A stretch of DNA of 64,000 nt from Mesorhizobium xinjiangense (lineage in GTDB: Bacteria; Pseudomonadota; Alphaproteobacteria; Rhizobiales; Rhizobiaceae). The stretch is taken from assembly GCF_009749525.1 (NCBI RefSeq), contig NZ_WOAC01000017.1:48141-112140 (forward strand). The letters are read 5' to 3'. The notes under the pieces are model-generated. The model did no database searches, was not told the origin of the DNA, and saw nothing but the letters and a program-made list of their open reading frames with translations. The stretch's first letter is position 1; the number at the start of each line of letters is the position of its first letter. Both the position numbers and the translations under genes were made by a program. This document shows positions 26,658 through 35,943 of this stretch, one piece after another.

Positions 26658-27077
26658 TCAGGCCGTGTCGACGATTTCGAAATCATGGGTGATCGCGGCC
26701 GTCTTGGCGAGCATGGCCGAGGCCGAGCAATATTTCTCGATCGACAGGTTGATGGCGCGTTCGACCTTGGCGGGTGCGAGATTGCGCCCCTTGACCACGA
26801 AATGCATGTGGATGCGGGTGAACACTTTCGGCTCCGTGTCCGCCCGCTCCGCATCGAGCTCGACGACACAGTCCTCGATCGCCTCGCGGCCCTTTTCGAG
26901 GATGTGGACCACGTCGAAGGCCGAGCAGCCGCCGGTGCCGATCAGCACCAGTTCCATGGGGCTCGGCCCGGGTGTCTGTCCCTCCGCTCCGTGCGCCGTT
27001 CCCAGCACAAGCTTGTGGCCGCTGCCCGATTCTCCGACGAATGTCCGGTCCTCGACCCATTTGATGCGCGCCTTCAT
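26658..27077 (-). CDS. OsmC/YhfA family protein
   Basis: A 139-residue OsmC-fold protein. The family reduces organic or lipid hydroperoxides with paired cysteines. Visible features are GPSPMELVLIGTGGCSAFDV (first cysteine, about residues 37-56), the long central helix VVHILEKGREAIEDC and EKYCSASAMLAKTA (second cysteine, near 117). This order fits the YhfA-like branch. Length is normal. It is convergent with the cupin gene and preceded by a repeat-rich intergenic region. Confidence 0.88.
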   Translation of the reverse strand: MKARIKWVEDRTFVGESGSGHKLVLGTAHGAEGQTPGPSPMELVLIGTGGCSAFDVVHILEKGREAIEDCVVELDAERADTEPKVFTRIHMHFVVKGRNLAPAKVERAINLSIEKYCSASAMLAKTAAITHDFEIVDTA

Positions 27078-27223
27078 CGATCCACTCCGTCATGCCGTCA
27101 GTGTTTTTGAGGGATGGTTGTCTGCCACCGGCCCGATGTCCCACCCTGTAGGCCGGGATGCCGGAAAACGGAAGACGGGATTTCTGCAGACCAAGGGAGA
27201 CGATGTCCGGACGCCGGCGCTCC

Positions 27224-27270
27224 AGCGCGCGTTCGCTTCAAACGGTTACGTTTGAGCGGCACAAGCTCTA
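27224..27270. repeat. Palindromic intergenic repeat, copy A
   Basis: The core TCAAACG-GTTA-CGTTTGA (27238-27255) is flanked by agcgcgcgttcgct and agctcta. The same core and flanks recur at 42186-42300 and 53046-53118. All three copies lie between genes. Confidence 0.75.
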
Positions 27271-27275
27271 AAGGG

Positions 27276-27311
27276 GCCGGCAGACACGAAGGGCCTTACG
27301 TGTCCGCCGGC
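27276..27311. repeat. Long hairpin next to repeat A
   Basis: The arms 27276-27288 and 27299-27311 (GCCGGCAGACACG and CGTGTCCGCCGGC) pair at 12 of 13 positions around a 10-base loop. No T-run follows on either strand, so it is unlikely to be a simple terminator. Confidence 0.6.
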
Positions 27312-27339
27312 TGAAATACGAGCTCCAACAGTTCGTAGA

Positions 27340-27357
27340 CCCTCGAAAATTCGAGGG
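27340..27357. promoter_or_regulatory. Palindromic operator candidate upstream of hybrid kinase
   Basis: CCCTCGAA-AA-TTCGAGGG is a perfect 8-bp inverted repeat with a 2-base centre, 167 bases before the kinase start. The symmetry and length fit a dimeric regulator site. No regulator is identified. Confidence 0.4.
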
Positions 27358-27523
27358 CTGCGCACGATATTGCTACAATACCCACAGTGGTGGCAACAGC
27401 ATCTTTGACATTGGCCCAAATCCGCACGGCGCGCCAATACGGTTAGCCGATCGTTAATTGTTGGCGCCTAATATACCCGCGACACCGTTAGCGGGGCATT
27501 GAAGGGTGGATCAAGGGCAAGAC

Positions 27524-30079
27524 ATGGGAACCGGACGCGCGGGTCCGGAGGAGAAGGAGCGCGCGGATCGGCTTGCCGCGGCGCTCGAACGGCGCGCCGT
27601 TGCCGATGCGCTCATCAATACGGTCCAGGAGCCGATCTTCGTCAAGGACGCGGATTTGCGCTTCGTTTTCGCCAACCAGGCATTCGCCGATCTGTTTGGC
27701 ACGACGTCCGACGCCATCGTCGGCGGGACGGCGTCGGACATTCTCGGCGCGGCGAACGCCAAGGCGTTCGAGGCCAGCGAGCGCAGCGTGCTCGAGACCG
27801 GCCAGCCCTATGAGGTGGAAGAGGCGTTCGAGCAGGAGGGCAAGCGCTGCTACCGGATCGTGCGCAAGCACCGGCTGACCCTGGGGGGCGGCACGCATTT
27901 CGTCGCCTGCTCCCTGGTCGACATGAGCGAGATGAAGCGGCGCGAGGAAGAGGCCGAGGCCACAAGGAGGCAATTGGCCGAGGTGCTGGAATCGCTTCCC
28001 GCCGGCGTCGTCATCTATGACAGCGACGACCGGTTCGTGCTTTCGAACCGCAAGACGCATGAGATCATGGCCCAGTTCGCCGACCTGATGGCGCCGGGGC
28101 GGCCCCTGCGCGACGTCGTCGAACGGGCCCATGATCTCGGTTACTTCAAGGTGACGGGAGACGCCGAACTCGACGCACTTTATGATACGGACCGGGAAGA
28201 GTGGGTCGCGCGCTATCTGGCCCGCTACCAGCGCCGTCAGGCCGTGTTCGAACGCGAAACCCAGGACGGGCGCTGGCACCAGGTGCATGACACGCGCACC
28301 GAAACGGGGCTCTATGTCGGCGTCAGGGTCGATATCACGGAGCTCAAGCAGCGCGAGCAGGAATTGCGCGAAGCCGAGCAGCGCGCCGTGCTGGCGGACC
28401 GCGCCAAGTCGGAATTCCTGGCCAATATGAGCCACGAGATCCGCACGCCGATGAACGGCGTCCTGGGCATGGCGGAGTTGCTGGCCAAAACCGAACTCGA
28501 CGCCAAGCAGAAGACGTTTGCCGACATCATCATGAAATCCGGCAACGCGCTCCTGACGATCATCAACGATATCCTGGACTTCTCGAAGATCGATGCCGGG
28601 CAGCTCGTGCTCGATCCCGCGCCCTTCAACCTGGCCGAGGCGGTGGAGGATGTCGCGACGCTGATGTCGACCCGGGCCAAGGAAAAGGACCTCGAGCTGA
28701 TCGTGCGGGTCGAGCCGGGCCTGCCGCAGGTGCTGGTGGGGGATGCCGGCCGGTTCCGGCAGGTCATCACCAACATCGTCGGCAACGCGGTCAAGTTCAC
28801 CGATACCGGCCATGTGCTGATCGACGTTTCCGGCACATGCGAGGCCGATGAGGCGCGGCTTTCCGTCTCCGTCACCGATACCGGCATCGGCATCCCCGAG
28901 GACAAGCTGGCGCAAGTCTTCGAAAAGTTCAGCCAGGTGGATTCGAGCTCGACGCGACGTCACGAGGGAACCGGGCTGGGGCTTGCGATTACCTCGCGGC
29001 TGGTCGAGCTCATGGACGGCACGATGGGCGTTGAAAGCACGCCCGGGGAGGGATCCACCTTCCGCTTCGAGATCAGCCTGCCCGTGCACGGCCAGGGCGA
29101 AGCGTCAAAGGCGACGCCGGTCGACGTCACCGGAGCGCGCATCCTCATCATCGACGACAATGCCGTGAACCGCGACATCCTGATGGAGCAGATGCGTTCC
29201 TGGAGCTTCGACGCCTGCGCGGCCGAGAGCGGCGCAGAAGGCCTGGCGGTGCTGAAGGCGGCGGCGGATATGGGCGTCGGCGTCGACTGCATCGTGCTCG
29301 ACTATCAAATGCCCGGCATGTCGGGTGCGGAGACCGCGGGCGCGATCCGTGCCATGCCGCAATTCGCCGGCACGCCTATCATCATGCTGACCTCGGTCGA
29401 CCAGTCCTTGCCGACGGCGCAGCATCGCCACCTCGGGCTTGCCGCACAATTGCTCAAGCCGGCGCGGTCGTCCGTCCTTCTGGAAGCTCTGGTGACGGCG
29501 ATCCAGAAATGCCGCGGCGGCATCGGCGCCGAGCCTGCGGACCCGGCATCGCAACGACAGCGGCCCGAGGACGTGTCCGACGGTCAGGCCGCTAACGGCG
29601 CACCGGAACCGGAAACGGCAGCGCCGGACGAGGCCGCCGGCAATCCCTCGCGCCGGCTCGACATTCTCGTTGCCGAGGACAATGAGGTGAACCAGCTCGT
29701 CTTCTCGCAGATCCTGCAGCAGACGCCTTACACCTTCGAGATCGTGCGCAATGGTGCACTGGCGGTGGACGCGCAGGCCGAAATGCGGCCGGCGATGATC
29801 CTGATGGACGTCTCAATGCCCCAGATGAACGGTCTGGAGGCGACGGCCGCGATCCGCGCCGCCGAGGCGGACGGCGGCGGTCGCGTGCCCATCGTCGGGG
29901 TCACGGCGCATGCGCTCAAGGGGGACAGCGAGCGCTGTCTCTCGGCCGGAATGGATGACTACCTGCCCAAGCCCATCAGTCCCGATGCGCTTTTGCGCAA
30001 GGTGGAGAAATGGATGGCGGGAACCGGGGCGCCCGACGCCGAGGCCGCCGCGCGCCGCCATGGTGCGATCGCGCAATAG
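27524..30079 (+). CDS. PAS-containing hybrid sensor histidine kinase with two receiver domains
   Basis: A soluble hybrid kinase of 851 residues. Domains in order are PAS (about 25-135, EPIFVKDADLRFVFANQAFA), a second PAS (about 155-275), HisKA with the phospho-accepting histidine 304 in MSHEIRTPMNGVLGM, HATPase (N box VITNIVGNAVKFTDTG, G boxes DTGIGIPEDKL and HEGTGLGLAI), receiver 1 (DCIVLDYQMPGMSG) and receiver 2 (MILMDVSMPQMNG). Both receivers keep the aspartate. No membrane segment is present. A GTG at 27506 is an alternative start, but AGGG precedes the ATG. It occupies the position that phoR has in many rhizobia, upstream of pstS, but its architecture is not PhoR. Confidence 0.9.
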   Translation: MGTGRAGPEEKERADRLAAALERRAVADALINTVQEPIFVKDADLRFVFANQAFADLFGTTSDAIVGGTASDILGAANAKAFEASERSVLETGQPYEVEEAFEQEGKRCYRIVRKHRLTLGGGTHFVACSLVDMSEMKRREEEAEATRRQLAEVLESLPAGVVIYDSDDRFVLSNRKTHEIMAQFADLMAPGRPLRDVVERAHDLGYFKVTGDAELDALYDTDREEWVARYLARYQRRQAVFERETQDGRWHQVHDTRTETGLYVGVRVDITELKQREQELREAEQRAVLADRAKSEFLANMSHEIRTPMNGVLGMAELLAKTELDAKQKTFADIIMKSGNALLTIINDILDFSKIDAGQLVLDPAPFNLAEAVEDVATLMSTRAKEKDLELIVRVEPGLPQVLVGDAGRFRQVITNIVGNAVKFTDTGHVLIDVSGTCEADEARLSVSVTDTGIGIPEDKLAQVFEKFSQVDSSSTRRHEGTGLGLAITSRLVELMDGTMGVESTPGEGSTFRFEISLPVHGQGEASKATPVDVTGARILIIDDNAVNRDILMEQMRSWSFDACAAESGAEGLAVLKAAADMGVGVDCIVLDYQMPGMSGAETAGAIRAMPQFAGTPIIMLTSVDQSLPTAQHRHLGLAAQLLKPARSSVLLEALVTAIQKCRGGIGAEPADPASQRQRPEDVSDGQAANGAPEPETAAPDEAAGNPSRRLDILVAEDNEVNQLVFSQILQQTPYTFEIVRNGALAVDAQAEMRPAMILMDVSMPQMNGLEATAAIRAAEADGGGRVPIVGVTAHALKGDSERCLSAGMDDYLPKPISPDALLRKVEKWMAGTGAPDAEAAARRHGAIAQ

Positions 30080-30396
30080 CGCCAGGTCGTCGTTGACCAC
30101 ATACTGCCATCCTACCGTTGGCTTGGAATGCCACTCCGGGCAGGATGAGCGGCGGCAGGCTGGAATTGGCATCGCGAGCTCCAACCGATCTTGTTCCAAA
30201 CAAAGCCTGCCGACCAGTGCGCGATCTTTAGCGCCGTGCTCTCCTGCCCGTTTTTTTTCGCCTCGTGCCAACCTCGCAATTAGCCGCATAAATTTTTGGC
30301 CAAAGCTCCAAGCGGCTGATCCGCCGGGATGAATGCCGCCGGCTATTGTCCTGCCGACGATGCCGCCGGTGACGGTCCCGTTCCGGCGTCAAGCGG
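30080..30396. other. Intergenic region before the Pho box
   Basis: About 320 bases without a gene. An eight-T run occurs near 30250, but I see no good stem before it, so a terminator for the kinase gene is uncertain. The pstS promoter elements begin just downstream. Confidence 0.45.
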
Positions 30397-30425
30397 CCGA
30401 CATATAACTGTCATCCAACTGTAAC
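30397..30425 (+). promoter_or_regulatory. Pho box of the pst operon
   Basis: CTGTCAT-CCAA-CTGTAAC (30408-30425) is a near-perfect 18-bp Pho box. A weaker third half-site, CCGACAT, lies exactly one 11-base period upstream at 30397-30403. The box ends 74 bases before the pstS ATG. This predicts phosphate-starvation control by the PhoB encoded at the end of the operon. Confidence 0.85.
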
Positions 30426-30499
30426 ATTGGGATTCTAAGGCACTCCCGGCCGCTGGTTCTCGGGGCGGCATCATCGAATTTTTGACAGGAGTAGGCCAG

Positions 30500-31540
30500 A
30501 TGAACAAAATTCTCCTTACGGGGTCGGTGGCGGCGGTCGCGCTGGCTGCGTCCGTTGGCTATGCGGCAGCGCGCGATCAGATCAAGATCGTCGGTTCGTC
30601 CACCGTTTTCCCCTACAGCCAGGCGACGGCGGAAGAATATGCCAACAAGACGGGCAATCCCGCGCCCGTCGTCGAATCGACCGGCACGGGCGGCGGCTTC
30701 AAGGTGTTCTGCGGCGGCGTCGGTCCCGACTTTGCCGACATCACGGGCGCCTCGCGCGCCATCAAGGAATCCGAGGTGAAGCTGTGTGCCGACAACGGCG
30801 TGACCGACATCACCGAAGCCCTGATCGGCTATGACGGCCTGTCCGTCGCCGTGTCGCGGGCCAACGAGACCGACTTCGACCTGTCGGAGGAACAGATCTT
30901 CAAGGCGCTCGCCGCCGAACTGCCCGACGGCAATGGCGGTTTCGTCGCCAACCCGAACAAGAAGTGGTCCGACGTCGATGAATCGCTGCCGGCGACCGAC
31001 ATTATCGCATTCGGTCCTCCGCCCACCTCGGGTACGCGCGACGCCTTTGTCGAGCTCGTCATGCATGACGGCTGCGCCGACCTGCCGGGGATGGCCGAGC
31101 TCAAGTCGGCCGATGAGGACAAGTGGGAAGAGGTCTGCTCGCGCATGCGGCAGGACGGTCCCTTCGTCGAGGCTGGTGAGAACGACAACCTGATCGTGCA
31201 GCGCCTGGAAGCCGACCCGAACTCCGTCGGCATCTTCGGCTACTCCTTCCTCTACGAAAACAGCGACAAGCTGAAGGCGGTGAAGATCGAAGGCGTCGCG
31301 CCGACATTCGACACCATCGCCGACGCTTCCTATCCGGTATCGCGTCCGATCTTCTTCTACGTGAAGAACGCGCATAGGGACGTCATTCCGGGCATGAGCG
31401 ATTTTCTCGCCGAATATATGTCGGATGAGGCCCTCGGCCCCGACGGCTACCTCGCCGAGCGCGGGTTGACGCCGCTTTCCGACGAGAAGCGCGAAGAAGT
31501 CCAGAAGGCGGTTCTCGAGGGCAAGAAGTTCGGCTCTTGA
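30500..31540 (+). CDS. pstS: Phosphate ABC transporter substrate-binding protein PstS
   Basis: A periplasmic phosphate-binding protein of 346 residues. A signal peptide ends near residue 24 (AASVGYAAARD). The phosphate-binding motif IKIVGSSTVFPYS follows at once, and VVESTGTGGGFKVFCGG and PPTSGTRDAFVELV are further ligand loops. The ATG at 30500 has AGGAG 8 bases upstream. It is of the larger PstS class common in marine and rhizobial alphaproteobacteria. It is the first gene of pstSCAB-phoU-phoB, preceded by a Pho box and followed by a hairpin that may lower expression of the later genes. Confidence 0.96.
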   Translation: MNKILLTGSVAAVALAASVGYAAARDQIKIVGSSTVFPYSQATAEEYANKTGNPAPVVESTGTGGGFKVFCGGVGPDFADITGASRAIKESEVKLCADNGVTDITEALIGYDGLSVAVSRANETDFDLSEEQIFKALAAELPDGNGGFVANPNKKWSDVDESLPATDIIAFGPPPTSGTRDAFVELVMHDGCADLPGMAELKSADEDKWEEVCSRMRQDGPFVEAGENDNLIVQRLEADPNSVGIFGYSFLYENSDKLKAVKIEGVAPTFDTIADASYPVSRPIFFYVKNAHRDVIPGMSDFLAEYMSDEALGPDGYLAERGLTPLSDEKREEVQKAVLEGKKFGS

Positions 31541-31556
31541 TCCGTTCGGCACAAAT

Positions 31557-31586
31557 GCGGCCGCCCTTTGGGCGACCGCCACTTTT
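31557..31586 (+). terminator. Attenuator-like hairpin between pstS and pstC
   Basis: GCGGCCGCCC and GGGCGACCGC (31557-31566, 31570-31579) pair at 9 of 10 positions with a TTT loop, followed by cacTTTT. It lies 17 bases after the pstS stop and 118 before pstC. Partial termination or mRNA protection here would let PstS be made in excess over the permease. Confidence 0.55.
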
Positions 31587-31703
31587 CCAGCGCATCGGCC
31601 CGAAGATCGGAATCGATTCTTGCAAGCACGATGCGCAGATCATGGCACGCAGCGTCCAAGGCACGGCCAGAAGGCCGCGCGGCGCTGTAGGTGAGGGGTC
31701 GGC

Positions 31704-33074
31704 ATGGCGGGCTATCTGATCGGATTTCTGGTGCTGGCGGCCGGTCTGGCCGCGCTGACGAGCATGCAGCGCGCGCGCCGCTCGCGTGACGCGGCGGCCG
31801 ATAAAGCGCATTCGCGTCCGATCTATCATGGGCTCAATGCCGCCATCTGGACCGGCGTTCCCGCCTTCGTATTCCTCATTGTCTGGCTTATGGGCCAGAA
31901 CAGCATCATCAACAGCCTGGTGCTGGCGAGCTTTCCTGGAGCGGACGCGCTTTCCGGCGCCGAGAAATCACTGCTTATCAGCGAGATTCGCCAGGTCGCC
32001 GCCGGCAACATCTTCAAGGAGCCGACGCCGGAAATCCTGGCCGCCGTCGATCACCTGAAATCGCTGCAATCGATCGCCGTGTGGATGATGGTCGCCGTGG
32101 TCGCTGCCGCTGCCTCAATCGGCGCCTTTTTCGGCTACAGGGTGATCGAGAGCCGTTTCCGCGCCCGCCACAGCGTCGAGCGCTCCGTCACCTGGTTCAT
32201 GATGTTTTCCTCGCTGGTCGCCATCCTGACGACGGGCGGCATCGTGGCATCGCTGCTTTATGAAGCGCTGCAGTTCTTCGCCCGGGTGCCGGTGACGGAG
32301 TTCCTGTTCGGCCTGCGCTGGGAGCCGCAGATCGCGCTGCGGCCCGACCAGGTCGCGGGGCTCGGCGCCTTCGGCATGGTGCCGGTGCTGTTCGGCACCT
32401 TCGCGATCTCGGCGCTGGCGATGGCCGTCTCGGTGCCTGTCGGCATCCTGTCGGCGGTCTATCTCACCGAATATGCGGGGGAGCGCTTTCGCGCGGTGGT
32501 CAAGCCGCTGCTGGAAATCCTCGCCGGCATACCGACCGTCGTCTACGGCTTCTTCGCCGTGCTCACCGTCGCCCCGATCGTGCGCAGCCTCGGCTTGAGC
32601 CTCGGCCTGGAAGCCGCCCCCAACAGCGCGCTGGCCGCCGGCGGGGTGATGGGCGTCATGCTTATCCCGTTCATTTCCTCGCTTTCCGACGACGCCTTTG
32701 CCGCTGTGCCGCGCGCCATGCGCGACGGCTCCTACGCGCTCGGCGCGACGAAGGGCGAGACAATTCGCAAGGTCCTGCTGCCTGCCGCCTTGCCGGGCAT
32801 TGTCGGCGGCGTGCTGCTTGCGTTGAGCCGCGCGGTCGGCGAGACGATGATCGTGGTCATGGCGGCCGGCCTCATCGCCAGGATGACGGTCAATCCGTTC
32901 GAGGCGGTCACGACGGTGACCGTGCAGATCGTGACGCTTCTGATCGGCGACAGCGAGTTTGACAATCCGAAGACGCTGGCCGCCTTCGCGCTCGGCTTGG
33001 TGCTGTTCCTCATCACGCTGGGCCTGAACCTGATCGCCCTGCGCACCGTGCGCAAATACCGGGAGAAATACTGA
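31704..33074 (+). CDS. pstC: Phosphate ABC transporter permease PstC
   Basis: One of the two membrane subunits of the high-affinity phosphate importer, 456 residues. The N-terminal 210 residues carry extra helices not found in E. coli PstC (GYLIGFLVLAAGLAAL and a segment near residue 50). The C-terminal permease domain includes VPVGILSAVYLTEYAG, LEILAGIPTVVYGFFAV and the coupling loop GATKGETIRKVLLPAALPGI. The longer form is usual in alphaproteobacteria. The stop overlaps the pstA start by one base. Confidence 0.95.
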   Translation: MAGYLIGFLVLAAGLAALTSMQRARRSRDAAADKAHSRPIYHGLNAAIWTGVPAFVFLIVWLMGQNSIINSLVLASFPGADALSGAEKSLLISEIRQVAAGNIFKEPTPEILAAVDHLKSLQSIAVWMMVAVVAAAASIGAFFGYRVIESRFRARHSVERSVTWFMMFSSLVAILTTGGIVASLLYEALQFFARVPVTEFLFGLRWEPQIALRPDQVAGLGAFGMVPVLFGTFAISALAMAVSVPVGILSAVYLTEYAGERFRAVVKPLLEILAGIPTVVYGFFAVLTVAPIVRSLGLSLGLEAAPNSALAAGGVMGVMLIPFISSLSDDAFAAVPRAMRDGSYALGATKGETIRKVLLPAALPGIVGGVLLALSRAVGETMIVVMAAGLIARMTVNPFEAVTTVTVQIVTLLIGDSEFDNPKTLAAFALGLVLFLITLGLNLIALRTVRKYREKY

Positions 33075-34357
33075 TGGCCGCCCAGGCAATCACAGGCCAC
33101 GTCGACTGGAAGTCGGACGCCATGCAGGCGCGGCGCAGGGCGCGTTACGCCGCCGACCGGCGCCTGCAGATCTACGGCATGGTCGCCATCTTCTTCGCCC
33201 TCGGCTTTCTGGCGATCCTGGTCGGCACCTTGAGCTTTACCGGGTACCGGGCCTTCGTCCAGACGACCGCGACGGTGGAAATCGACCTTTCGCAGGCCGA
33301 CATCGACCGAGGCGACCTGATGGGCGCGAACTGGCGCAACATCGTGCGTGACGCGCTGCGCCAACAGGTCGGCGACATACCTCGATCCGATCAGCGCGAC
33401 TATTTCAACATCTTCACCTCGTCCGCGCCCTTCCTCGTGCGCGACAAGGTGATCGCCGACCCGGACTTGCTCGACGGCACGGCGCGGTTCAGCATTCCGC
33501 TTTCCGACCCGCTCGACCAGCTCGCCAAAGGCCAGATCAACCCAGATTTGCCCGAAAACCAGCGCCGGGTGAACGACCGGCAGATCGAATATTTCAACCA
33601 GTTGCAGGCGAAGGGGCTGATTGCGCAGCCGTTCAACTGGGGCCTGTTCTTCAACGCCGACAGCCGCTTTCCGGAACTGGCCGGTCTCGCCGGCGCGATC
33701 TCCGGGTCGTTCTGGGCGCTGCTCGTCTGCTTCGTGATCAGCTTTCCCGTCGGCATCGCGGCGGCGATCTATCTCGAGGAATTCGCGCCGAAGAACCGCC
33801 TGACCGACATTATCGAGATCAACATCAACAATCTGGCCGCCGTGCCCTCCGTCGTGTTCGGCCTGCTCGGCCTGGCCGTGTTCCTCGGCTGGTTCGGATT
33901 GCCGCGTTCGGCGCCGCTGGTGGGCGGAATGTGCCTGGCGCTGATGACCCTGCCGACGCTGATCATCGTCACGCGCGCCTCGCTCAAATCGGTGCCCTCG
34001 TCGATCCGCGAGGCGGCGCTGGGCATCGGCGCCTCCAAGCACGAGGCAATCCTCCACCACATCCTGCCCTTGTCGATGCCGACGATCATGACCGGCACGA
34101 TCATCGGCCTGGCGCAGGCCCTCGGCGAAACCGCGCCGCTCCTGCTCGTGGGCATGAACGCCTTCATCACCAGCCCGCCGGCCGGCATCTTCGAGGCGTC
34201 GACGGCCCTGCCGACGCAGATCTATATCTGGGCCGACAGTCCGGAGCGCGGTTTCGTCGCCAGGACATCCGCCGCTATCCTGGTGCTGCTGGCCTTCCTG
34301 GTCGTGATGAACGCAATTGCCATATTCCTCAGGCAGCGCTTCGAGCGCCGCTGGTGA
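33074..34357 (+). CDS. pstA: Phosphate ABC transporter permease PstA
   Basis: The second permease subunit, 427 residues. After one N-terminal helix ([20 protein letters not shown]) there is a periplasmic insert of about 170 residues ([18 protein letters not shown] and following). The permease core contains [40 protein letters not shown] and the EAA loop [20 protein letters not shown]. The insert matches the long alphaproteobacterial form. It starts in the pstC stop (TGATG). Confidence 0.95.
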   Translation: MAAQAITGHVDWKSDAMQARRRARYAADRRLQIYGMVAIFFALGFLAILVGTLSFTGYRAFVQTTATVEIDLSQADIDRGDLMGANWRNIVRDALRQQVGDIPRSDQRDYFNIFTSSAPFLVRDKVIADPDLLDGTARFSIPLSDPLDQLAKGQINPDLPENQRRVNDRQIEYFNQLQAKGLIAQPFNWGLFFNADSRFPELAGLAGAISGSFWALLVCFVISFPVGIAAAIYLEEFAPKNRLTDIIEININNLAAVPSVVFGLLGLAVFLGWFGLPRSAPLVGGMCLALMTLPTLIIVTRASLKSVPSSIREAALGIGASKHEAILHHILPLSMPTIMTGTIIGLAQALGETAPLLLVGMNAFITSPPAGIFEASTALPTQIYIWADSPERGFVARTSAAILVLLAFLVVMNAIAIFLRQRFERRW

Positions 34358-34371
34358 TGGAGCAAAAGGAC

Positions 34372-35187
34372 ATGAACATGCTGACCGATGCTGCCGTCGA
34401 ACAGAAGCTGCATTCGACTTCCAACGAGGCCGCAATCAAGATGCGCGGCAAGGACGTGACGGTTCACTATAACGGCAAGCAGGCCCTGTTCGGCGTCAAT
34501 CTCGATGTGCCCGAACAGCAGGTGACGGCGCTGATCGGGCCGTCGGGCTGCGGCAAGTCGACCTTCCTGCGCAGCCTCAACCGGATGAACGACACGATCG
34601 AGGGTTGCCGTGTCGGCGGCGAGATCACGCTCGACGGGGATGATGTCTACGATCCCCGTATCGACGTGGTCGAACTGCGTGCCCGGGTGGGCATGGTGTT
34701 CCAGAAGCCGAACCCGTTTCCCAAGTCGATCTACGAGAATGTCGCCTACGGACCGCGCATCCACGGCATTGCCCGCAACAAGTCCGAACTCGACCAGATC
34801 GTCGAATCCAGCCTGGAAAAGGCGGCGCTGTGGTCGGAGGTGAAGGACCGCTTGAACGAGCCGGGCACCGGCTTGTCCGGCGGTCAGCAGCAGCGCCTGT
34901 GCATCGCCCGGGCCATCGCGGTGTCGCCGGAGGTCATCCTGATGGACGAACCCTGTTCGGCGCTCGATCCCATCGCCACGGCCAAGGTCGAGGAACTGAT
35001 CGACGAACTGCGCGAGAACTACACGATCGTCATCGTGACCCACTCCATGCAGCAGGCGGCGCGCGTGTCGCAGCGCACGGCGATGTTCCACCTCGGCTAC
35101 CTGGTCGAGGAGGGGGCGACCGACAAGATGTTCACCAATCCGGATGACAAGCGCACCCAGGATTACATCACCGGGCGCTTCGGCTGA
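34372..35187 (+). CDS. pstB: Phosphate ABC transporter ATP-binding protein PstB
   Basis: The ATPase that powers PstSCA, with a complete nucleotide site: Walker [21 protein letters not shown]-loop [20 protein letters not shown], signature [16 protein letters not shown], Walker [14 protein letters not shown] and H-loop [13 protein letters not shown]. An ATG at 34357 overlaps the pstA stop, but I chose the ATG at 34372 because GGAG lies 9 bases upstream. Another ATG at 34378 is also possible. Length is 271 residues. PstB also takes part in signalling phosphate status through PhoU. Confidence 0.96.
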   Translation: MNMLTDAAVEQKLHSTSNEAAIKMRGKDVTVHYNGKQALFGVNLDVPEQQVTALIGPSGCGKSTFLRSLNRMNDTIEGCRVGGEITLDGDDVYDPRIDVVELRARVGMVFQKPNPFPKSIYENVAYGPRIHGIARNKSELDQIVESSLEKAALWSEVKDRLNEPGTGLSGGQQQRLCIARAIAVSPEVILMDEPCSALDPIATAKVEELIDELRENYTIVIVTHSMQQAARVSQRTAMFHLGYLVEEGATDKMFTNPDDKRTQDYITGRFG

Positions 35188-35218
35188 GCCGGAAACCGGG
35201 CACCACGAGGACCAGATC

Positions 35219-35932
35219 ATGGGCGAGCACACCGTCACATCCTTCGACGACGAACTCGAGATCATCGACACGCTCATCCGCGAGATGGGCGATCTCTCGG
35301 GCTCGATGCTGGGCGACGCCACGCGCGCGCTGCTGCAATCCGACAATGCGCTGGCGCAGCGCGTCATTTCCGACGACGCGATCATGGACGCCAAGCAGCG
35401 CGATCTCGACGAAAAGGCGATCACGCTGATCGCGCGGCGCCAGCCGATGGCGCAGGACCTGCGCTCGGTGGTCGGCGCGATCCGCATGGCGGCCGACCTG
35501 GAGCGCGTCGGCGATCTTGCCAAGAACATCGCCAAGCGCGTCGGTGCGGTGGGCCAGCGCGTCACGCCGCGCAGCCTGTCGCATTCGATCGAGACCATGG
35601 CCGACCTCGTCAACGCCCAGGTTTCGGCCGTGGTCGAAAACTATGTCTCGCGCAATGCCGATGCACTGCCGCCGCTGCGCGCGGCGGACGAGAAGATCGA
35701 CATCCAGTACACGGCGATCTTCCGCGAGCTTCTGACCTATATGATGGAGGACCCGCGCAACATCACGGCCTGTACTCATCTCCTGTTTTGCGCCAAGAAT
35801 CTCGAGCGCATCGGCGATCACGCGACCAACATCGCGGAAAACGCCTATTACGTGATGACCGGCGATCAGCTTCCGCTGCAGCGTCCGAAGATGGACGAGA
35901 CGGCGATTACCGGTACCGGCACGAGCGGGTGA
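35219..35932 (+). CDS. phoU: Phosphate signalling regulator PhoU
   Basis: PhoU links the Pst transporter to the PhoR/PhoB pair and represses the regulon when phosphate is plentiful. The 237-residue all-helical protein has two PhoU repeats. The metal-binding patterns are AADLERVGDLAKNIAKRV near residue 93 and CAKNLERIGDHATNIAENAY near residue 193. The ATG at 35219 has GAGGA before it. It lies between pstB and phoB in the same transcription unit. Confidence 0.96.
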   Translation: MGEHTVTSFDDELEIIDTLIREMGDLSGSMLGDATRALLQSDNALAQRVISDDAIMDAKQRDLDEKAITLIARRQPMAQDLRSVVGAIRMAADLERVGDLAKNIAKRVGAVGQRVTPRSLSHSIETMADLVNAQVSAVVENYVSRNADALPPLRAADEKIDIQYTAIFRELLTYMMEDPRNITACTHLLFCAKNLERIGDHATNIAENAYYVMTGDQLPLQRPKMDETAITGTGTSG

Positions 35933-35943
35933 GGAGCCAGCCG

